Below, in pieces: positions 1 through 4,677 of a stretch of 7,461 nucleotides of DNA. Every line of letters begins with the position of its first letter. Position 1 is the first letter of the stretch. Source of the stretch: Treponema sp. (GTDB lineage Bacteria > Spirochaetota > Spirochaetia > Treponematales > Treponemataceae); contig JAFOTA010000177.1 in NCBI GenBank assembly GCA_017421145.1, positions 1 through 7,461 of the forward strand, written 5' to 3'. The notes beneath the pieces are model-generated. The model was not told the DNA's origin and ran no database searches. It was given only the letters and a program-made list of their open reading frames with translations. Both the position numbers and the translations under genes were made by a program.

Positions 1-11
1 AATTAAGAAGG

Positions 12-17
12 TATACT
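12..17 (+). promoter_or_regulatory. Possible -10 element (TATACT) just before the first gene
   Basis: TATACT matches the sigma-70 -10 consensus at five of six positions and ends seven bases before the ATG at 25. Transcription from it would begin at about the start codon, giving a leaderless or almost leaderless message. The -35 region would lie outside the window, so this cannot be verified here. The AAGAAGG at 5-11 could instead be a distant ribosome binding site on a longer transcript. Confidence 0.25.
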
Positions 18-24
18 GTACTAT

Positions 25-1560
25 ATGAAAAATAAAAAGGGTTTTTTCTTCGGCGCAGCTATTCTGGCTATATATATAATTACAGTTCTGTCCTACGGTC
101 TCTCGCTTTTCACTGAGTATAGAAGCGCACCTTCCAAGGCTGAATTCCGTTTTTCAGAGCTTGTAAGGGAAACAAGCGCGAACCTGAAGATTAATAGCCC
201 TAGGTCGGAAGCTTTTGTCCAGACTTTCCTGCGGTCTGTTGGAACCGTATCTGATTTTTCCGGATTGCAGCTTGTTCAGGACGGGGAGCTGATACTTTCA
301 TATCCAAAGGCAGTTTCCGGCACAAATGGACACATGTCTGCCCTCATGACAACGAAAAGCACCGATCTGCGTGCATCCGACGGATCTGTGGTCACCCTTA
401 CCGCCGCAATCTACCTTCTGAAGCCGAATTCAATAAAAAACAAGGGCTTGATGGCCTTTGCCGTCATACTTTTCGCAACTTTGTGCTGCGTGGTATATCT
501 GATTCTTTCTTTTATTTCCGACCGTCCGAAAAAAGAACCTCCGGAAACAAACCCTGATCCTGATGACGATAAAAGTGCACCTGAAAATGAAAGTATGGAA
601 GAACCGTTCCAGGAACCTGATTGGCCGGACAACCTTGACAGCGTGAATCCCCCGGATGATTCTGCCGGTTTGGATCAGGAAATCTTCGAGAATGAGGATG
701 AAAAGAATTTTCTGGAAGGAAACGAGCCTAAGCAGGAACCTGAAACAGATTCTGCCGCAGATCAGGAAAAAGATTCCCCGGATGAAAGTGACGATGGTGA
801 CATGGGCGTAACTCCGTTCCAGATTACAAGCAACATCACGCAGGAAGAATATCAGGCGCTTACGAAAGATTTGATTCCAAGCAATGAAACTGCCCTCACT
901 CTTTCTTCAAATCCTGACAGGGTTCTTCCGCCTGAAAAAATGGTATTGAAGCCCCTTCCGCCTCTTGAAAGCGTAAAAAAACAGGAAGAAAAAAAAGAAG
1001 ATGCACCTAAGAAAAGACCGGTTCCCGAAGGACTTTTTTCATCAATAACCGGATTCTGCTGGGAAGAATACATGATTCCGCGCCTTGATTCTGAGCTTAT
1101 GAGGGCTGCTTCTTCAGATCAGGACATTGCGCTCCTTACGATATCCATTCCGAAGCTTGACTGGAGTTCCGATGCCGGTCAGACCGTATGTGCCTTGATT
1201 CAGGACGCATTCAAATTCCGCGACATGATTTTCGAGTACAAGGATTCAGGCTGCACTGCCATATTGCAGGGACTCAGCAGAAAACAGGTTCTCCAGAAGG
1301 CCGAAAACCTTCACACCGACATAATTGCGGAGCTTGCCAAAAGATATGAGTATTACATAGTTTCAATCGGCATAGCAAACCGTGCGCTCAGGCTGATTTC
1401 CGGCTCAAGGCTTGCAAACGAGTCCGAGCAGGCTCTTTTGAGGGCACAGTCCGACACTGATTCCCCGATCGTCGAATTCAAGATTGACTACGACAAATAC
1501 AAGAATTTCATCACCGAGGAAGCTTCACGCATGGAGCTTTCAAACAAAGTACAGTTCTAG
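25..1560 (+). CDS. Two-pass membrane protein with acidic linker and degenerate GGDEF-like C-terminal domain
   Basis: Encodes 511 residues; the exact function is unknown. Visible parts in order: a hydrophobic segment at about 7-29, a roughly 110-residue extracytoplasmic region, a second hydrophobic segment at about 141-164, a very acidic proline-rich linker (about 166-330), and a folded domain (about 338-490). That last domain has the layout of a GGDEF domain: a hydrophobic strand (LLTISIP, 370-376), EYKDSGCTAIL (404-414) where RYGGDEFALL would normally lie, and VSIGIA (446-451) followed by an AL..AQ helix. The catalytic GGDEF signature is absent, so diguanylate cyclase activity is not expected; a signalling, scaffolding or nucleotide-sensing role is inference. 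An in-frame TAA at 4-6 excludes an upstream extension. A purine-rich stretch (AAGAAGG, 5-11) lies 13 nt before the ATG, rather far for a ribosome binding site. The gene converges on coaD and shares its stop palindrome. Confidence 0.85.
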   Translation: MKNKKGFFFGAAILAIYIITVLSYGLSLFTEYRSAPSKAEFRFSELVRETSANLKINSPRSEAFVQTFLRSVGTVSDFSGLQLVQDGELILSYPKAVSGTNGHMSALMTTKSTDLRASDGSVVTLTAAIYLLKPNSIKNKGLMAFAVILFATLCCVVYLILSFISDRPKKEPPETNPDPDDDKSAPENESMEEPFQEPDWPDNLDSVNPPDDSAGLDQEIFENEDEKNFLEGNEPKQEPETDSAADQEKDSPDESDDGDMGVTPFQITSNITQEEYQALTKDLIPSNETALTLSSNPDRVLPPEKMVLKPLPPLESVKKQEEKKEDAPKKRPVPEGLFSSITGFCWEEYMIPRLDSELMRAASSDQDIALLTISIPKLDWSSDAGQTVCALIQDAFKFRDMIFEYKDSGCTAILQGLSRKQVLQKAENLHTDIIAELAKRYEYYIVSIGIANRALRLISGSRLANESEQALLRAQSDTDSPIVEFKIDYDKYKNFITEEASRMELSNKVQF

Positions 1561-2039
1561 GAATTTTCCCTGTATTTCTCTTTTATTGCCTTTTCCACTA
1601 CCGGCGGAACCATTGCGCTTATGTCGCCCCCGTATCTTGCCAGCTCTTTTATGGAGCTTGAGCGTATGAGAAAATATCTCTGTTCGGTCGGTACGAAAAG
1701 CGTCTCAACGTTCTGGTTAAGTGACCGGTTTATGAGCGAAAGGTCGAATTCATAGGAAAAATCGTTGGTGTTGCGGATTCCCCTCAAAAGCACTTTAGCA
1801 CCGGCTTTTGCGCAGTAGTCGCTTATAAGGGTCTTGCAGATATGCACCGAGACGTTTTTGTACACTGACGTAATCTCCCGGAGCATGTCGTAGCGCTCTT
1901 TGTCGGTGAAGAGATATTTTTTATCCGGATTTACGGAAATAACCACGTCGATCTCATCAAAAAGACGGCTGCACCGCTCTATTATATTGAGGTGACCGAA
2001 TGTAGGCGGATCGAATGACCCTGGAAAAACAGCTAGCAT
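1557..2039 (-). CDS. coaD: Phosphopantetheine adenylyltransferase (CoaD)
   Basis: A 160-residue protein, the usual length for CoaD. It transfers the AMP part of ATP to 4'-phosphopantetheine to make dephospho-CoA, the penultimate step of coenzyme A synthesis in the cytoplasm. The nucleotidyltransferase signature GSFDPPTFGH is at residues 7-16, containing the T/HxGH ATP-binding motif. LLRGIRN (84-90) with DFSYEF (93-98) matches the family's RGLR..DFEYE segment. RSSSIKELARYGGD (126-139) matches the C-terminal SSS..KE..R.GGD motif; Arg126 replaces the more usual Ile or Met. ATG 2039 is the only plausible start because an in-frame TGA lies four codons upstream. The ribosome binding site is weak (a GGA close to the ATG). 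The gene is divergent from the reductase operon and converges on the upstream membrane-protein gene with a 4-bp overlap. Confidence 0.97.
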   Translation of the reverse strand: MLAVFPGSFDPPTFGHLNIIERCSRLFDEIDVVISVNPDKKYLFTDKERYDMLREITSVYKNVSVHICKTLISDYCAKAGAKVLLRGIRNTNDFSYEFDLSLINRSLNQNVETLFVPTEQRYFLIRSSSIKELARYGGDISAMVPPVVEKAIKEKYRENS

Positions 2040-2045
2040 GTATCC

Positions 2046-2074
2046 ATTGTATCACATTTTTCAGGTCTTGGGAA
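2046..2074 (-). promoter_or_regulatory. Predicted coaD promoter with extended -10
   Basis: On the minus strand, TTCCCA (2074-2069; four of six matches to TTGACA) is followed after 17 bases by TACAAT (2051-2046), which is preceded by TGA, giving an extended -10 (TGnTACAAT). Only six bases separate the -10 from the coaD ATG, so the predicted transcription start falls at about the start codon. This is pattern matching only, with no experimental support. Confidence 0.45.
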
Positions 2075-2092
2075 CGTTTGGAAAATCACCTG

Positions 2093-2121
2093 TTGATTAA
2101 CATTGCCAAGACTTTTATAAT
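2093..2121 (+). promoter_or_regulatory. Promoter of the reductase-methyltransferase operon
   Basis: TTGATT (2093-2098) and a perfect TATAAT (2116-2121) are separated by exactly 17 bases, a strong sigma-70-type promoter. The predicted start of transcription is about 2127-2129, giving a 5' leader of about 23 nt before the ATG at 2151. An ATG at 2124 lies upstream of this transcription start, so it cannot be the start codon if this promoter is used. Confidence 0.75.
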
Positions 2122-2140
2122 ATATGCATCGAAAAATAAC

Positions 2141-2144
2141 GAGG
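2141..2144 (+). promoter_or_regulatory. Ribosome binding site deciding the reductase start
   Basis: GAGG lies six bases upstream of ATG 2151. The ATG at 2124 has no comparable purine stretch at a useful distance. This supports 2151 as the real start. Confidence 0.7.
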
Positions 2145-2150
2145 TATTTT

Positions 2151-3107
2151 ATGATTTGGCTTATTGGTTGCAACGGAATGTTGGGGTCTGAACTTGGCAG
2201 GCTGTTTACGCAGAAAAATATTCCTTGGGTGGGAAGCGACCGCGAAGTAGATATAACTAAACCGGAGGAGCTGGAGGCTTTTGCCCAGTCGCATGATCAG
2301 GCGGCGAACAGGACAGGCTATACGACATCCAAAAAGATCGTTCCGGGAAAAATCACGTGCGTCGTAAACTGTGCGGCATTCACAGACATAAAGGCGGCGG
2401 AAGAAAATCCTGAGCTGGCTGCTGCCGTGAATAATGACGGTGCGCTGAACGTGGCCCGTACAACAAGAAAAATCGGTGCAAAGCTGATCCATATTTCTAC
2501 AAGCTCAGTCTATGACGGAAAATCAAGTGCGCCTTACAGGGAAGATGCTCCCAAGCTTCCTGGAAGTGTTTACGGAAACACCAAGCTTGACGGTGAGAAT
2601 GCAATACAAAAGGAAATGACCCAGTATTATATCCTCAGGACATCATGGCTTTACGGGTCATCAGGCGACAATTTCGTAAAATCTGTAATCCAGGCTGCGC
2701 TTTCAAAAGATTCTGTACAGGTGGCCAACGACATGGCAGGAACCCCTACTTCTGCTGAAGATTTCGCATCGGTCATACTTAAGATCATTGAGACTTCACA
2801 GAATGCAACGAGCCTTTTCGGAAAAAATTCCGCATTGCCCTACGGCCTTTACAATTATACGCCCCAGGGTGCAGTTTCCAAGTTTGATTTTGCAAAGAAA
2901 ATCCTGGAGCTTGCTAAAAAATACAAGAAAATAAACTCAACATGCAAGCTTGATCCTCTTCCTTCTTATGAGATTGAATCAGAAAAATATCTTCCGAGAT
3001 ACACAGTCCTTGATTCAAGCAAAATCTATTCCGGGCTCAAGATGAAAGTTCCTACATGGGAAAACAGCCTTGAAAAATTCATGAAGACCAGTTTCACGTT
3101 GGGCTGA
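2151..3107 (+). CDS. rfbD: RmlD/RfbD-family NAD(P)-dependent sugar-nucleotide reductase (dTDP-4-dehydrorhamnose reductase-like)
   Basis: A 318-residue member of the extended short-chain dehydrogenase superfamily. Family members reduce dTDP-4-keto-rhamnose to dTDP-rhamnose with NAD(P)H. Starting at 2151 places the Rossmann motif GCNGMLG at residues 6-12, as is normal for the family; the upstream ATG 2124 would add nine residues before it. Further family marks are VVNCAAFTDI (71-80), HISTSSVYDG (114-123, replacing the usual STDYVFDG), the catalytic YxxxK as YGNTK (141-145), LRTSWLYG (162-169) and GTPTSAEDFA (197-206). An insertion of roughly 20 residues (about 48-68) precedes the VVNCAA strand and is not typical of short RmlD proteins. 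No rfbA, rfbB or rfbC gene is nearby, so the exact substrate is uncertain; it could act on another nucleotide sugar. It is first in an operon with the methyltransferase, which starts four bases after its stop. Confidence 0.85.
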   Translation: MIWLIGCNGMLGSELGRLFTQKNIPWVGSDREVDITKPEELEAFAQSHDQAANRTGYTTSKKIVPGKITCVVNCAAFTDIKAAEENPELAAAVNNDGALNVARTTRKIGAKLIHISTSSVYDGKSSAPYREDAPKLPGSVYGNTKLDGENAIQKEMTQYYILRTSWLYGSSGDNFVKSVIQAALSKDSVQVANDMAGTPTSAEDFASVILKIIETSQNATSLFGKNSALPYGLYNYTPQGAVSKFDFAKKILELAKKYKKINSTCKLDPLPSYEIESEKYLPRYTVLDSSKIYSGLKMKVPTWENSLEKFMKTSFTLG

Positions 3108-3111
3108 TAGA

Positions 3112-4287
3112 ATGGGCAGAGACATAGAAAAGCGTCATTCACCTGATTCTCCTGAAAAAATTGCGCGTCAGTCTGAATTGTTCATGAACAGGCTTTCAAA
3201 GCAGTACAAGTATCTCAGAAAATGGGCAAGGAAAAACCGTGTTTCCAGCTACAGGCTCTATGACAGGGACATCCCGGAAATACCGCTTGCCTGTGACTTG
3301 TATTCATTTCTCCCGGATGACGTGAACGACAAGCTTTCTGCAATCCTTTTTTTCAACGAGCAGAACGCCGCAATCAGCCGGAATGACAAAAATGCAGCCC
3401 AGGTTCTTTCGGATGAGCTTTCAAGGACATATCTTCATGTATATCTTTATGAAAGGCCTTACGAAAAAAGCGATGAAGATGAAAAAATCTGGCTTGATGC
3501 CATGACTTCAGCCGCATGTTCCGTTCTGGGGATTGGCAAGTCGCATGTCATAACCAAGACAAGGAAAAAACAGTCCGGTACCGAAAGCGGAAGAAACGGC
3601 CAGTATGAAAAAATAGAATCCGTAGAAAAAATATGCGGTCTTGTATTCGAACAGGGGCAGATTTTCCACGTGAACCTCTCCGAGTATATCGATACGGGGC
3701 TTTTTTTCGACCACAGGCCGCTCAGGGATATGGTACGGGCTTCATGCGACAAAAAATCGGTGCTCAACCTTTTCTGCTACACCGGTAGTTTCTCCGTATA
3801 TGCCGCTGAAGGACGTGCAAGGCGTGTGGAAAGCGTTGATTTGAGCAATACATACATCGACTGGGCAAAAAAGAACATGCTCCTGAACGATTTTTCCGAT
3901 GAAAAAAAATATGTTTTCACAAGGCAGGATGCGGTCGGATTTTTGAACCAGAAGAACGAGGAGCCTGTAAATGAGGACGGAAGCAACAGGTATGACATCA
4001 TAATACTTGACCCGCCTACTTTCAGCAATTCAAAGAAAACAGATTCCACGCTTGACATAAACAGGGACTGGAGCGTTCTTGTCTCAAAATGCCTGGGCAT
4101 ACTCACCTGCCGCGGCATACTCTATTTCAGCACAAACAGCAGGCGGCTTTCTTTTTCCGACGATCTGCTTCCTAAAGCATCTGACGGAACTCCCCTGTAT
4201 AATGCCGCTGAGATAACTGAAAAAACAATCCCGGAAGATTACAGGAACGCAAAGATTCACCGCGTCTGGAAAATCACGAAAGCATAA
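3112..4287 (+). CDS. Class I SAM-dependent rRNA methyltransferase, stand-alone RlmK type
   Basis: A 391-residue protein similar to the C-terminal (RlmK) half of E. coli RlmKL, which makes m7G2069 in 23S rRNA. The N-terminal part has the RlmK-like stretch FMNRLSK (24-30), KWARK (37-41) and YRLYDRDIPE (47-56). It is followed by the TGLFFDHRPLR segment (195-205) typical of RlmI/RlmK enzymes. The Rossmann fold carries SAM motif I as NLFCYTGSFSVYAA (219-232), an acidic motif II as VDLS (242-245), and the catalytic-region motif DPPTFSNSK (300-308). The THUMP and RlmL half of the E. coli fusion is absent, so this is a single-function enzyme; the target base is inferred from family only. It starts four bases after the reductase stop with no convincing Shine-Dalgarno sequence, which suggests translational coupling. 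No clear plus-strand terminator follows. Confidence 0.85.
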   Translation: MGRDIEKRHSPDSPEKIARQSELFMNRLSKQYKYLRKWARKNRVSSYRLYDRDIPEIPLACDLYSFLPDDVNDKLSAILFFNEQNAAISRNDKNAAQVLSDELSRTYLHVYLYERPYEKSDEDEKIWLDAMTSAACSVLGIGKSHVITKTRKKQSGTESGRNGQYEKIESVEKICGLVFEQGQIFHVNLSEYIDTGLFFDHRPLRDMVRASCDKKSVLNLFCYTGSFSVYAAEGRARRVESVDLSNTYIDWAKKNMLLNDFSDEKKYVFTRQDAVGFLNQKNEEPVNEDGSNRYDIIILDPPTFSNSKKTDSTLDINRDWSVLVSKCLGILTCRGILYFSTNSRRLSFSDDLLPKASDGTPLYNAAEITEKTIPEDYRNAKIHRVWKITKA

Positions 4288-4333
4288 TCATAAAGCCGTA
4301 TCTGGTTTGTAAAAATCTGGATGCGGCGGGCAT

Positions 4334-4361
4334 AAAAAAAGGAACTGCATTAAGCAGTTCC
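4334..4361 (-). terminator. Intrinsic terminator of the tRNA operon
   Basis: Read on the minus strand, a perfect 8-bp stem (GGAACTGC pairing with GCAGTTCC) with a 5-nt loop (4361-4341) is followed at once by seven T residues (4340-4334). It sits ten bases past the 3' end of tRNA-Pro. In the plus direction the hairpin is followed only by TCTT, so it may weakly serve the convergent methyltransferase gene as well. Confidence 0.9.
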
Positions 4362-4370
4362 TCTTGATCG

Positions 4371-4443
<73 letters not shown>

Positions 4444-4452
4444 AATTTGAAG

Positions 4453-4525
4453 TGGAGAATGACGGGATCGAACCGCCGACAACCTGGGTGTAAACCAGGT
4501 GCTCTCCCAGCTGAGCTAATTCTCC
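4453..4525 (-). tRNA. tRNA-Val (TAC anticodon)
   Basis: A 73-nt cloverleaf on the minus strand. The acceptor stem GGAGAAT/ATTCTCC is fully paired, the D stem is GCTC/GAGC, the anticodon stem CCTGG/CCAGG encloses TTTACAC with anticodon TAC, and the T stem GGCGG/CCGTC has one G-T pair. The discriminator is A and CCA is not encoded. It lies 9 nt upstream of tRNA-Pro and 6 nt downstream of the other tRNA-Val. Confidence 0.96.
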
Positions 4526-4531
4526 AGATGA

Positions 4532-4605
4532 TGCGGAATACTAGAGTCGAACTAGTGACCCCCAGCGTGTCATGCTGGTGCTCTAACCAACTGAGCTAAT
4601 TCCGC
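4532..4605 (-). tRNA. tRNA-Val (GAC anticodon)
   Basis: A 74-nt cloverleaf on the minus strand and the first gene of the tRNA operon. The acceptor stem GCGGAAT/ATTCCGC is fully paired, and the D stem is GCTC/GAGC. The anticodon stem CCAGC/GCTGG encloses ATGACAC; with T at position 33 the anticodon is GAC (valine), not GTC (aspartate). The T stem is ACTAG/CTAGT. The discriminator is A and CCA is not encoded. With the TAC isoacceptor it covers the four valine codons. Confidence 0.95.
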
Positions 4606-4618
4606 AACAAGTGTTTAT

Positions 4619-4647
4619 ATAATATATCAGACGACATTTTTAGTCAA
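4619..4647 (-). promoter_or_regulatory. Promoter of the Val-Val-Pro tRNA operon
   Basis: On the minus strand, TTGACT (4647-4642; five of six matches) and TATTAT (4624-4619; five of six matches) are separated by exactly 17 bases. The predicted transcription start is about 4612, a few bases before the mature 5' end of tRNA-Val(GAC) at 4605. Such a short leader fits a tRNA operon. The promoter lies in the 72-bp gap after the stop of the upstream lipoprotein gene. Confidence 0.8.
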
Positions 4648-4677
4648 TAGCGATTTGCAAAAATTTACAATTTTTTT

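Noticed and set aside
2124..2150. ATG 2124 as the start of the reductase
   Set aside because: It lies upstream of the predicted transcription start, has no ribosome binding site, and adds nine residues ahead of the Rossmann fold.
4295..4327. Inverted repeat GCCGTATC ... GATGCGGC after the methyltransferase gene
   Set aside because: The eight-base arms pair with one G-T, but the loop is 17 nt and the plus-strand sequence after it is GGGCATAAAA with no T tract, so it is not a convincing terminator.
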